A stretch of 64,000 nucleotides of DNA, from assembly GCF_007995215.1 (NCBI RefSeq), contig NZ_VCDK01000006.1, positions 434,001 to 498,000 of the forward strand, read 5' to 3'. Under the pieces are notes generated by a model. It worked only from the letters and a program-made list of their open reading frames with translations. It ran no database searches and had not been told where the DNA came from. The translations under genes were made by a program, and so were the position numbers. Positions 16,762 to 24,523 of the stretch are shown here, in pieces. Within the stretch, counting starts at the first letter, position 1; every line of letters starts with the position of its first letter. This stretch comes from Shimia ponticola. Its GTDB lineage: Bacteria; Pseudomonadota; Alphaproteobacteria; Rhodobacterales; Rhodobacteraceae.

Positions 16762-17123
16762 GTATTGCTTGCCGGTCGGGCAGGGGGCGGAGCCATGTCA
16801 CCTTTGCGCCGTGGAATGATGTGAATGTGTGTGTGGAATATCTTTTGCCCAGCAACGGCTCCGATGTTCGAGCCGTAATTCACGCCTTCGATTGTAGCAT
16901 CAAGCGATTTCAAGTCGTCGATGCACTGCATAGCAAGCTGATGCATCGCTTCGCGTTCTTGGGCTGTTGTCGAAAAGACGTCCTCAGAATGGCGTTTGGG
17001 AATCACCAAGGTATGAAGCGGTTTGGCCGGGGATGTATCGCGCACAGCAAAGGCCAGATCATTCTCTGAAATGATCCCGAGGTTGTCGCGCTCACAAAAG
17101 ACGCAAGGGGAGTTGCAGGACAT
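16758..17123 (-). CDS. HIT-family nucleotide-binding hydrolase
   Basis: A 121-residue histidine-triad protein. The active-site motif HTHIHIIPRR is near residue 105, and the N-terminal CVFCERD forms half of a zinc-type CxxC. It likely hydrolyses nucleoside phosphoramidates or dinucleoside polyphosphates in the cytoplasm. The ATG at 17123 follows GAAGAGGG; a longer start would run through the operator region. It is divergent from the MarR gene across a perfect palindrome that begins 45 bases upstream of this start, so MarR probably controls it. The downstream phosphatase is coupled by GTGA. Confidence 0.9.
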   Translation of the reverse strand: MSCNSPCVFCERDNLGIISENDLAFAVRDTSPAKPLHTLVIPKRHSEDVFSTTAQEREAMHQLAMQCIDDLKSLDATIEGVNYGSNIGAVAGQKIFHTHIHIIPRRKGDMAPPPARPASNT

Positions 17124-17167
17124 GAAACCCTCTTCAATTTGCCTTGCTCTACGCAATCGAGACCATA

Positions 17168-17186
17168 TAGTCAATATAGTTGACTA
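17168..17186. promoter_or_regulatory. palindromic MarR-type operator
   Basis: Perfect inverted repeat TAGTCAA-TATAG-TTGACTA, seven-base arms and a five-base centre, in the 88-base gap between divergent HIT and MarR genes. The size, AT-rich arms and position are typical of a MarR operator. It ends 25 bases before the MarR ATG, so autoregulation together with control of the HIT-phosphatase pair is likely. Confidence 0.75.
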
Positions 17187-17211
17187 AACTGAGCAAGCTG
17201 AGAAACCATAC

Positions 17212-17640
17212 ATGACACGGACGTCAAATCCGCCTCTTGGACGCTTGTTGAAAGATGCGTTCGACACCTACCATGCGCGTATCATCGACGATCTTGCACA
17301 GGCGGGCTTCTCCGATGTGACGCGGGCGCAAGGACTTGTTCTGGCCATGATGGGGAGTGAGCCGGTGCGCGCCGTTGATCTTGCTGAAAAGCTGGGGGTC
17401 TCGAAACAGGCACTGTCGGTGACGGCAAAGGAACTGATCCACAAAGGCTATCTCGCGGACGCAGCTGACCCAAATGACGGCCGCGCCCGTAAACTGACGC
17501 TCAGCGAAAAGGGTATCGCCATGAAAGCCGCAGGCGAAACGGCGCGTCGCCAATTCGAAACAAACCTCCATCTGGATCTTGGATCGGCCACATACGATAG
17601 CCTGATCCAATCCCTACGGAAAATCGCGGATCAACTTTGA
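17212..17640 (+). CDS. MarR-family transcriptional regulator
   Basis: A 142-residue winged helix-turn-helix protein. The recognition region is AVDLAEKLGVSKQALSVTAKEL split over about 60-80, followed by the wing with DPNDGRARKLTLSEKG, the DxRxxR-like motif of MarR proteins. N- and C-terminal helices would form the dimer interface. It is transcribed away from the HIT/phosphatase pair and should bind the palindrome at 17168-17186. The ligand is unknown; nearby sulfur-compound genes make a reactive sulfur or phenolic signal possible, but this is inference. Confidence 0.9.
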   Translation: MTRTSNPPLGRLLKDAFDTYHARIIDDLAQAGFSDVTRAQGLVLAMMGSEPVRAVDLAEKLGVSKQALSVTAKELIHKGYLADAADPNDGRARKLTLSEKGIAMKAAGETARRQFETNLHLDLGSATYDSLIQSLRKIADQL

Positions 17641-17682
17641 CCGCCCAAAGCGACGCATCGACCCTTCTATGTTTTAGGAAAC

Positions 17683-17772
17683 TCCCGCCGGAGGCTCGCC
17701 GCCGTAGGCGGCGCCCCCTTGGGTCACAGGCAGCGAAGCTGCCGAAGAGGGAGGTGGGCGGGACCAAGCGGC
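17683..17772 (-). repeat. dispersed 3'-end hairpin element, copy A
   Basis: On the minus strand this follows the tpa stop. It contains two exact hairpins, GGCAGC/GCTGCC (17729-17743) and CGCCGCC/GGCGGCG (17697-17713), joined by ACCCAAGGGGGC and followed by CCTCCGGCGGGAGTTTCC. The same layout occurs at 26249-26357 with different but still complementary stems. Confidence 0.65.
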
Positions 17773-17790
17773 CCCGCATGCAGCCGGGAT

Positions 17791-19173
17791 TTAGCCGAAC
17801 ACTCGTGTTAGCGCTTGATCAATGCCGTCCGTGATGGCGTCGATGTCGCTCTCCGTGGCGATCAGCGCAGGCGACAGGCACAGGGTGTTGTTGAACCCTT
17901 CAAACGACCGGTTTGTCGCGCCGATCACCAGGCCTTGCGCCATGCAGTCTGCGACGACGGCTTGAACCTTGCTCTCATGCACAGGCTCTTTGGTTGCGCG
18001 GTCGACAACTAGTTCCGCCCCGGCGAATAGACCCTTGCCGCGCACATCTCCGATGATCGCGTGTTTGTCTTTGAGCGCATGCAGGTTGTCCATTAGGCGC
18101 GCGCCCATGGCGTTGGTGTTGTCGAGGAGGTTCTCATCCTCGATGATCGCCATATTCTCAAGTGCCGCCGCCGGACCTGCGGTGCAACCGCCAAAGGTCG
18201 AGATATCGCGGAAGTAGTTCAGCGGGTCGCTGCTATCGTCCTTGAACATCTGGAACACCTCTTCGGTGGTCACCGTGCAGGAAATAGCGGCGTAGCCGGA
18301 GGCCACACCCTTGGCCATTGTGACGATGTCCGGCTTCACGCCGAAATGCTGATAGCCGAACCACGTGCCGGTGCGGCCAATCCCGCAGACAACTTCGTCA
18401 ATCACCAGCAGGATATCGTACTTTTTGCAGATTTCCTGCACCTTGTCCCAATACCCCTTGGGTGGGGTGATCACACCGCCGCCGGCGGTTATGGGTTCAA
18501 GGATCAGACCGCCAACGGTGTCGGCACCTTCACGCAGGATCACCTCTTCAATCGCCTCGGCGGCGCGGACGCCGTATTCCTCGGTTTCCCACTGTGCGCG
18601 ATACTCAAGGCAATGCGGCACAGCCACGAAACCATCGGGGAAGGGACCGTACTGCGCATTACGTTGGTGGTGGCCGCCCGACGCCATCGTGGCAATGGTT
18701 GTGCCGTGATAGTCGCGTTCGCGGAACAGGATCTTGTTCTTTTTCCCGCCATAGCGCTTGTGCGCGATCTGGCGGATCATCTTGTAGGCTTTCTCGTTCG
18801 CCTCAGAGCCTGAGTTGGAGAAATAGACGCGGCTCATGCCCGGCATCTTTTCTATCAGGCGGGCGGCAAAGGTCGCCGCCGGGATCGAACCTGCCGCTCC
18901 GGCAAAATAGTTCATCTTGACGAGTTGGTCGCGCACGGCATCTGCGATGCGTTCGCGGCCATAGCCGACATTGACGGTCCAGACCCCGCCAGAGACTGCA
19001 TCAATGTGCTCTTTTCCCTTCTGATCCCACACGCGCATGCCCTTGCCCTCGACGATGATGCGCGGGTCAACCGTTTCGAACGGGGCGTGTTGGATAAGGT
19101 GGTGCCAGACATGGGCGCGGTCGTTTTCGACCACATGGCTCAGATCGTTTGCAGGGAAGTTTCCGTCCATCAT
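17791..19173 (-). CDS. tpa: taurine--pyruvate aminotransferase
   Basis: A 460-residue class III aminotransferase. It carries the PLP-binding SNSGSEANEKAYKM segment, the DYHGTT segment, the LVIDEVVCGIGRTG segment and the catalytic lysine in DIVTMAKGVASGY. With pyruvate as acceptor it converts taurine to sulfoacetaldehyde, the Xsc substrate. The first of two consecutive ATGs, at 19173, is used; GGAG lies eight bases upstream. It is divergent from tauABC, a logical import-transamination pairing, but about 8 kb from xsc. Omega-amino acid transaminases are close relatives, and the taurine assignment rests on context. Confidence 0.9.
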   Translation of the reverse strand: MMDGNFPANDLSHVVENDRAHVWHHLIQHAPFETVDPRIIVEGKGMRVWDQKGKEHIDAVSGGVWTVNVGYGRERIADAVRDQLVKMNYFAGAAGSIPAATFAARLIEKMPGMSRVYFSNSGSEANEKAYKMIRQIAHKRYGGKKNKILFRERDYHGTTIATMASGGHHQRNAQYGPFPDGFVAVPHCLEYRAQWETEEYGVRAAEAIEEVILREGADTVGGLILEPITAGGGVITPPKGYWDKVQEICKKYDILLVIDEVVCGIGRTGTWFGYQHFGVKPDIVTMAKGVASGYAAISCTVTTEEVFQMFKDDSSDPLNYFRDISTFGGCTAGPAAALENMAIIEDENLLDNTNAMGARLMDNLHALKDKHAIIGDVRGKGLFAGAELVVDRATKEPVHESKVQAVVADCMAQGLVIGATNRSFEGFNNTLCLSPALIATESDIDAITDGIDQALTRVFG

Positions 19174-19502
19174 GGGTCCAGCTCCGGAGAAAAACAGCGT
19201 CAATTGAGTCGATGGGAAAGCATAAGCCGGAACATTTCACCAAGCTATAGGGCCAGTGTAAGGGCGCCTGTGTGTCCAATTGTGCCGGATCATTCCCGAA
19301 ACGCATCTAAGTAGGGCAAACCCGCACAAAAATACGGTCATGGAACAGGCGGTTTCAAAACTCACCAAAATTTGCCCTTTTTCCAAAGCGCCAAACATGC
19401 TTGGCTGCGCCGGCACGGCGTCGGGTCTGCACGTCAGGACCGGCAAAGACAGCTGCGGAGCGTGGCAAACACGCACGTAAGAAACGACACGGGAGAAACC
19501 AA
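19174..19502. promoter_or_regulatory. divergent tpa / tauA promoter region
   Basis: This 329-base gap holds the start regions of tpa (minus) and tauA (plus). A GTCCAG (CTGGAC on the minus strand) lies at 19176-19181, inside the tpa leader. GGGAG precedes tauA. The middle is AT-richer with runs such as CAAAATTTGCCCTTTTTCC. I see no small gene here and could not fix a -10/-35 pair. Confidence 0.5.
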
Positions 19503-20492
19503 ATGAAAAAACTCATGATGAGCGCAGGCGCGCTTGCTATCACGGCTGGCCAGGCGTTTGCGGGCGGTCACGGCGAGATCACCGTCGGCTATTTCCTTGA
19601 GTGGCCGATGCCATTCCAAGCGGCCAAAGTTGCTGGCACCTATGATGAAGAACTGGGCGTCAAGGTGAACTGGGTCGCATTCGACACCGGCACCGCAATG
19701 TCGGCTGCGATGGCGTCAGGCGACGTCCAACTGTCGGTAAGCCAAGGTGTGCCACCTTTCGTGGTTGCGACTTCGGCCGGTCAGGACCTGCAAATCGTCG
19801 ATGTGGCTGTGAGCTACTCGGACAACGACAACTGCGTCGTGAACTCGGCACTTGAGATCGACAAAGACAGCGCAGGCGAACTCGCCGGCAAGACCGTCGC
19901 CGTTCCACTCGGCACGGCCGCGCATTACGGCTTCCTCAAGCAGATGGACCACTTTGGCGTGGCTCTGGATAGCTTGACGGTTGTTGACATGGCTCCTGCA
20001 GAAGGTCAGGCGGCACTGGCGCAAGGCTCTGTCGACATGGCATGCGGCTGGGGCGGTGCACTGCGCCGCATGAAGGAATCAGGCAACGTTCTGTTGACCG
20101 GTGCTGAGAAGGAAGAGCTGGGCATTCTTGTGTTCGACGTGACGTCGGCGCCATCCGACTTCGTGGCCGAAAACGGTGATCTGGTCGCCAAGTTCCTCGA
20201 AGTGACCGCAGCGGCCAACGCCCAGTGGGCAGACGGCAACCCAGTCGAAATGCTGGCAGCTATCGCAAAAGATGCCGGCATGAGCGAAGAAGATGCAGCC
20301 GGGTCGCTGGCGACATTCGTCTTCCCGACGACCGAAGACCAGCTGTCTGAGAAGTGGCTGGGCGGTGGCGCTCAGGAGTTCATGAAAGGCGTGGCCGACG
20401 TGTTCGTTGCAGCCGGTTCGATCGACGCGGCGAAGGCGTCCTATGCGGACAACGTGAACACCGGGCCGCTGGCAACTGCGAACTCGATGTAA
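19503..20492 (+). CDS. tauA: taurine ABC transporter, periplasmic binding protein
   Basis: A 329-residue periplasmic solute-binding protein. The signal peptide is MKKLMMSAGALAITAGQAFAG, with the mature protein starting GHGEITVGYFLEWP. The fold and the stretch TGTAMSAAMASGDVQLSVSQG match the TauA/SsuA aliphatic-sulfonate family. ATG at 19503 with GGGAG upstream. It is the first gene of tauABC and is separated from tauB by a 157-base gap holding two stable hairpins, which could favour excess binding protein over the membrane components. It delivers taurine to TauBC at the inner membrane. Confidence 0.93.
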   Translation: MKKLMMSAGALAITAGQAFAGGHGEITVGYFLEWPMPFQAAKVAGTYDEELGVKVNWVAFDTGTAMSAAMASGDVQLSVSQGVPPFVVATSAGQDLQIVDVAVSYSDNDNCVVNSALEIDKDSAGELAGKTVAVPLGTAAHYGFLKQMDHFGVALDSLTVVDMAPAEGQAALAQGSVDMACGWGGALRRMKESGNVLLTGAEKEELGILVFDVTSAPSDFVAENGDLVAKFLEVTAAANAQWADGNPVEMLAAIAKDAGMSEEDAAGSLATFVFPTTEDQLSEKWLGGGAQEFMKGVADVFVAAGSIDAAKASYADNVNTGPLATANSM

Positions 20493-20499
20493 GAACTTT

Positions 20500-20556
20500 G
20501 GTGGGTGGACGGGCTGTGCCCGCCCACCCACCCTTCTTTGGGGGGCGTTGCCCCCC
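20500..20556 (+). terminator. double hairpin between tauA and tauB
   Basis: First stem: GGTGGGTGGACGGGC pairing with GCCCGCCCACCCACC over 20500-20532, one mismatch, TGT loop. Second stem: GGGGGGC/GCCCCCC at 20540-20556 with a GTT loop. A T-run (GAGTTTTTTCGG) follows around 20570. It probably attenuates transcription into tauBC or stabilises tauA mRNA. Confidence 0.7.
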
Positions 20557-20600
20557 TATCCCCCCCCAGAGTTTTTTCGGAAAGATGAAGAAAGAACCTG
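20511..20600 (+). repeat. dispersed 3'-end hairpin element, copy B (divergent)
   Basis: Shares with copies A and C a CCCGCCCACC-CCCTTCT start, an internal GC hairpin (20540-20556), and an AGAGTTTTTTCGGAAAGATGAAG end. It lacks the ACCCAAGGGGGC linker and the CCTCCGG segment, so it is a related but shortened member. Confidence 0.5.
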
Positions 20601-20649
20601 GGAAACAAGCCAACAGTAGGGGCTTTGGCCCTGAGGGGAGTAAGCGGAT

Positions 20650-21456
20650 TTGTCCGGTCTACTAATCAATGACATTTCAATGCGGTTTGATCTGCCCAAC
20701 GGTGGACATGTTCAGGCATTGAAGAACGTTTCGCTGGATATCAAATCCGGCGAATTGATGAGCGTGCTTGGCCCGTCGGGCTGCGGGAAAACCACGCTCT
20801 TGAATATCGTCGCGGGGTTTCTGGCCCCGACCGAAGGTGAGATCACGCTGAATGGAGACAGGGTTGTCGGCCCCAGCCCAGAACGCGGGATGGTGTTTCA
20901 GCAAGGTGCGCTGTTCGAATGGATGAGCGTGCGGGACAACGTGTCCTTTGGCCCTGATATGAAAGGCATGTCGCGCAAAGAAAGCGCTGCAAATGTCGAT
21001 CACCTGCTTGAGGTCGTCGGCCTGCAGGATTTCAAAGAAAAGGCGGTTTATGAGCTATCTGGCGGGATGCAGCAGCGCGTTGCGCTGGCACGGTGCCTGG
21101 CCAATGAGCCGGATGTGATCCTGATGGATGAACCGCTTGGGGCGCTCGATGCGCTGACGCGGGAAAAAATGCAATCGCTGGTGCTCGACCTGTGGAAAGA
21201 GACCGGCAAAACAATCATCCTGATCACCCACTCTGTGGAAGAGGCTTTGCTGCTTGGTGAGCGCCTGCTTGTGATGGCGCCGCGTCCGGGCCGGGTTCAC
21301 AAGGAATACCGTTTGCCTTTTGCCGATCTGGGCGTGGGCAATGACCTGCGTGAGGTCAAAAAACACCCCGAATACAACAGCACACGCGAAGAGATCCTCG
21401 AAATGATCTGGAACATGGAAGAGGAGATTATGGGCCGTGCGGAGGAAAACGCATGA
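20650..21456 (+). CDS. tauB: taurine ABC transporter, ATP-binding protein
   Basis: A 268-residue ABC ATPase. Walker A is GPSGCGKTT near residue 46, the signature is LSGGMQQRVALARCL, Walker B is VILMDEPLGALDA, and the H-loop is ITHSVEEAL. It belongs to the TauB/SsuB nitrate-sulfonate subfamily. The start is taken as TTG at 20650, nine bases after GGGGAG; the next in-frame ATG is ten codons on and would trim the first beta strand. Its end overlaps tauC by ATGA. It energises taurine import from the cytoplasmic face. Confidence 0.93.
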   Translation: MSGLLINDISMRFDLPNGGHVQALKNVSLDIKSGELMSVLGPSGCGKTTLLNIVAGFLAPTEGEITLNGDRVVGPSPERGMVFQQGALFEWMSVRDNVSFGPDMKGMSRKESAANVDHLLEVVGLQDFKEKAVYELSGGMQQRVALARCLANEPDVILMDEPLGALDALTREKMQSLVLDLWKETGKTIILITHSVEEALLLGERLLVMAPRPGRVHKEYRLPFADLGVGNDLREVKKHPEYNSTREEILEMIWNMEEEIMGRAEENA

Positions 21457-22763
21457 GCGGGTTCATGATCCTTGTTCTATATCTTGTTGCGTTCTTCGGA
21501 AGCTACCTGATTGCGTCGAACCTGCTTCGCGGGCTGTTTGAGAGCAAGGGCTTCAACAAGCTGAAGACGGTCACTTTCGGCGATGAAAGCGCGGTGGTTG
21601 CCAACCGTCTTGCGTCGGTCATCTCGGTTGTGACGGTGTTCTGGTTGTGGGTGGCTTTCACGAACTCCACGATCCCGCTGCCAAAGATGCCGGGGCCTTA
21701 TCAGGGCGATGTTGAATTCACCTATACGCTGACGTTGCCCGATGGGACCACGGATGATGCGACGGTGGCTGTGCGCGTCTATCGCGAAGATATTCAGCAG
21801 ACCCGCGATGCCGATGGTAATCCAGGTCGCATCCCGGAAGCGCCAGAGATCGACGAAGGGGATGGCGCGGCGTTGAATGATTCGCTGACGGTCGCGCGCT
21901 ATGGCTTTAAGGTCATCAACGTCTGGCAGAATGATGCGGTGGCCAAGCGGGACGGGTCGGTTGTGACCCATCTGAATGGCCGACCGGTTGAGCCGGGCGA
22001 CAAGATCACCATCCCCGAAGGCGAGATTGGCCTGACAGACAAAGGCACGCCGACCTTTGAGCCCAAGACCGGGTTCCGGATGGCCCGGCTGTATTTGCCT
22101 GCGCCTGAGGTGGTGCTGGAGCGGTTCTTCCGGCTGAATGAAGAAGGCTATCAGAACTTTACCCTGTGGGAGCATACATGGATTTCGCTGCAGCGGGTCT
22201 TGCTTGGCTTTTTCTTTGGTGCGCTTTTGGGCATTCCGATTGGGTATGCGATGGGGCTGACCAATTGGTCGCGCGGGTGGTTTGACCCGATTGTCGAATT
22301 CATGCGGCCGGTGCCGCCTCTGGCGCTGATCCCGTTGATGATCATCTGGTTCGGCATCGGGGAATTGTCCAAGGTCATCCTGCTTTTCCTTGCTGCGCTC
22401 TGGATCATGATCATTGCAGCGCGGGCGGGTGTGTCCGGTGTGGCCATCACCAAGGTACACGCGGCTTATTCTCTGGGCGCCAGCAAGATGCAGATCCTTT
22501 GGAAGGTGATCATCCCGAACTCATTGCCTGAAATCTTTACCGGTGCTCGGGTTGCTATGGGCGTTTGCTGGGGCACGGTTGTGGCGGCGGAACTGGTCGC
22601 TGCGGAACGCGGCATCGGCATGATGATCATGGTCGCGTCCAAGTTTCAGCTGACCGACATCATTATCGTTGGGATCATCGTGATCGGGATCATCGGGTTC
22701 CTGATCGATATGGGGATCCGGCGGTTGGAGGGCTGGCTGGTGCCGTGGAAAGGCAAAGTCTGA
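21453..22763 (+). CDS. tauC: taurine ABC transporter permease with long N-terminal insertion
   Basis: A 436-residue permease; E. coli-type TauC is about 275. The C-terminal half (about 225-436) is the usual sulfonate/nitrate permease core, with the EAA-type loop AAYSLGASKMQILWKVIIPNSLP. The N-terminal part has two extra hydrophobic helices (about 3-22 and 50-70) followed by some 140 polar residues with DGTTDDATVAVRVYRED and LNGRPVEPGDKITIPEG, which look beta-rich and probably lie outside the membrane. This could contact TauA or sense ligand. ATGA overlap with tauB proves the operon. Confidence 0.9.
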   Translation: MSGFMILVLYLVAFFGSYLIASNLLRGLFESKGFNKLKTVTFGDESAVVANRLASVISVVTVFWLWVAFTNSTIPLPKMPGPYQGDVEFTYTLTLPDGTTDDATVAVRVYREDIQQTRDADGNPGRIPEAPEIDEGDGAALNDSLTVARYGFKVINVWQNDAVAKRDGSVVTHLNGRPVEPGDKITIPEGEIGLTDKGTPTFEPKTGFRMARLYLPAPEVVLERFFRLNEEGYQNFTLWEHTWISLQRVLLGFFFGALLGIPIGYAMGLTNWSRGWFDPIVEFMRPVPPLALIPLMIIWFGIGELSKVILLFLAALWIMIIAARAGVSGVAITKVHAAYSLGASKMQILWKVIIPNSLPEIFTGARVAMGVCWGTVVAAELVAAERGIGMMIMVASKFQLTDIIIVGIIVIGIIGFLIDMGIRRLEGWLVPWKGKV

Positions 22764-22781
22764 TCCAGACTGAAACAGGTC

Positions 22782-22810
22782 AAAGGCCCCGGCATTGTCC
22801 GGGGCCTTTT
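22782..22810. terminator. bidirectional terminator between tauC and GNAT gene
   Basis: AAAGGCCCCGG (22782-22792) pairs exactly with CCGGGGCCTTT (22799-22809) around CATTGT, ending in TTTT on the plus strand and flanked by A residues on the other. It lies between convergent tauC and the acetyltransferase gene and should terminate both. Confidence 0.88.
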
Positions 22811-22815
22811 CGTTT

Positions 22816-23490
22816 CTAACGCGCCATGAAATCCGTGAGGCGTTTTCGCTGACGTCCGTTCTGGTCGAAGTTGTCCGAGGCTAGCCAGCTTGTGAAAGCG
22901 GCCTTGATAAGCGGCCATTCGGCGCGAAGGATGGAAAACCATGCGATATCGCGCTGCCAGCCATCGACGACGGCAGCGTTGCGCCAAGTGCCCTCATGCG
23001 TGAAGCCAAGGTTGAGCGCCGCCCGAAAGGACCGTTGGTTTTGAGCCTGACAGCGCCAGACCAGTCGTTCGAAGCCATGGTCGTCCATGCCGAGGCACAT
23101 CAAAAGAAACAGGGCCTCCCGCGCCGCGCGGGTGCCTTGAAAGCCGGGGGCGAACCAGATGCTGCCAATTTCAAAGGCGCCGTCATCTGGATAGACGTCG
23201 CAGATCGAGAGCCACCCCTGTGCGTGTCCGGTCTCATCCGTGGCCATCCAGAAAGGTTGATCAGCGCGTGTGGAAAGGTCTGACAACAGCCGGGCAAGCT
23301 GCGATTGGTCTGCAAACGGGCCATATCTGAGATAGGTGAAGCTATCTGCCGCGTCTGACACTACGGGCCAGAGGGCTTCTGCTTGATCGGGCGAAAGTGG
23401 GACAAGCTGAGTATATTGGCCCGCCATGATCGCCTTGGGCGGCGTTGACCAGCTCTTGCGCGATATGGGGCGGCCTAGGTCGCGGGACAT
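22816..23490 (-). CDS. GNAT-family N-acetyltransferase (RimJ/RimL-like)
   Basis: A 224-residue acetyltransferase. The core has the segment AFEIGSIWFAPGFQGTRAAREALFLL (motif A, acetyl-CoA binding, split across about 110-135), then RLVWRCQAQNQRSFRAALNLGF, the motif B region typical of RimJ/RimL-type enzymes. Such proteins acetylate protein N-termini, ribosomal proteins or small amines. The substrate is unknown. It ends at the terminator shared with tauC. The start is ATG at 23490; another in-frame ATG 21 codons later is possible because the first residues are poorly conserved-looking. Confidence 0.87.
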   Translation of the reverse strand: MSRDLGRPISRKSWSTPPKAIMAGQYTQLVPLSPDQAEALWPVVSDAADSFTYLRYGPFADQSQLARLLSDLSTRADQPFWMATDETGHAQGWLSICDVYPDDGAFEIGSIWFAPGFQGTRAAREALFLLMCLGMDDHGFERLVWRCQAQNQRSFRAALNLGFTHEGTWRNAAVVDGWQRDIAWFSILRAEWPLIKAAFTSWLASDNFDQNGRQRKRLTDFMAR

Positions 23491-23541
23491 ATGGACAGGT
23501 CCTGAGAGTGTGCTCTGACGAGACGTGCGTCGGGTTGCGGC

Positions 23542-24399
23542 CTAATAACTTGTCTCTTTCAGACGATCCCATGCGGCACGTTCGGCAGGCGATGGCATTT
23601 CGTTGAGACGATTGGCCGTCAACTTCATCCGCAGGACCGGCAGATCAGGGAGTTGCACAATCTCGCGCCGTTCCAAGGCACGTTGCGCAAGCGATTGCGG
23701 CACCCATGCAAAGCCAACCCCCGCGCGGGCAAGTTCGAGGGCGGCGGTGGTCAACGCCGTCTCGGCCTTGCGTTCGACGGTCAGTCCGGGAAGCAGGTCG
23801 CGTTCGCAGAGTTGGCCCAGATAGACGTCCTTAGGATAGGCAATCAGGCCAAGTGGACCGTCTGGCATGGCAGGACTTGCCACCGGGATAAGCTTGTCTG
23901 TGCCAAGGTCGGTTGTCTGGAAGAAGTCAGGTTTGCCGGGCATACGGTCCTTGGACGTGCGGAAGGTCAGGGCAAACTCCGCGCCATGCGTCATCAGCAT
24001 CGCGTAACAGTCATCAAGGTTGGCGGAGCGCAGCCTTACGTTCAGCCCCTCGGACTCGACCAAATCCTCGATCACGCGCGGGGCGAGCGAGGTCGCGATC
24101 GCATGTTGCGCGACCAGTGTGATCCGCCGTTCTGCGGTGGCCGACTGCGCACGCAGGTCGTTGACGAGGATCTTGAGGTCCGCCGTGAGGTCGCGAATGC
24201 GGCGTTCCTGAGCCGCGGTGGCAGCATTCAGTTGGACGGGCTTGCGTGAGCGATCGAAGAGTTCGACACCGACGTGATCCTCAATCATGCGAATTCGGCG
24301 CGAAAAGGCGGATTGAGTCAAAAAGCGCCGCTCGGCGGCCTCGCTGAATGACCCGGTTTCGACAACGGCGAGGATATCTTCGAGCCATTCCAGTCGCAT
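23542..24399 (-). CDS. LysR-family regulator divergent from the cysteate-lyase-like gene
   Basis: A 285-residue LysR regulator. The N-terminal helix-turn-helix (VVETGSFSEAAERRFLTQSA, about 12-31) is typical, and the C-terminal co-inducer-binding domain starts near residue 90. It is divergent from the D-cysteine desulfhydrase/CuyA-like gene with a 124-base gap, the standard LysR arrangement, so it most likely activates that gene and the racemase. From memory, roseobacter cuyA has a LysR partner (CuyR) in the same relation. The inducer could be cysteate, but the sequence does not show it. Confidence 0.9.
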   Translation of the reverse strand: MRLEWLEDILAVVETGSFSEAAERRFLTQSAFSRRIRMIEDHVGVELFDRSRKPVQLNAATAAQERRIRDLTADLKILVNDLRAQSATAERRITLVAQHAIATSLAPRVIEDLVESEGLNVRLRSANLDDCYAMLMTHGAEFALTFRTSKDRMPGKPDFFQTTDLGTDKLIPVASPAMPDGPLGLIAYPKDVYLGQLCERDLLPGLTVERKAETALTTAALELARAGVGFAWVPQSLAQRALERREIVQLPDLPVLRMKLTANRLNEMPSPAERAAWDRLKETSY

Positions 24400-24523
24400 G
24401 TGCAGACCCTATTGTGCAATTTCTGCAAGTCATAGCGATGTTTTCGCATTTGCCTAGGCATTTTGGGGTCGCTACGTTTCAGTATCCGCATATTGCGCCC
24501 ATTCCGAGTCAGGAGCCTTGTCC

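Noticed and set aside
21477-22460. A 327-codon minus-strand frame inside tauC
   Set aside because: Composition is basic and low-complexity; the plus-strand permease explains the region.
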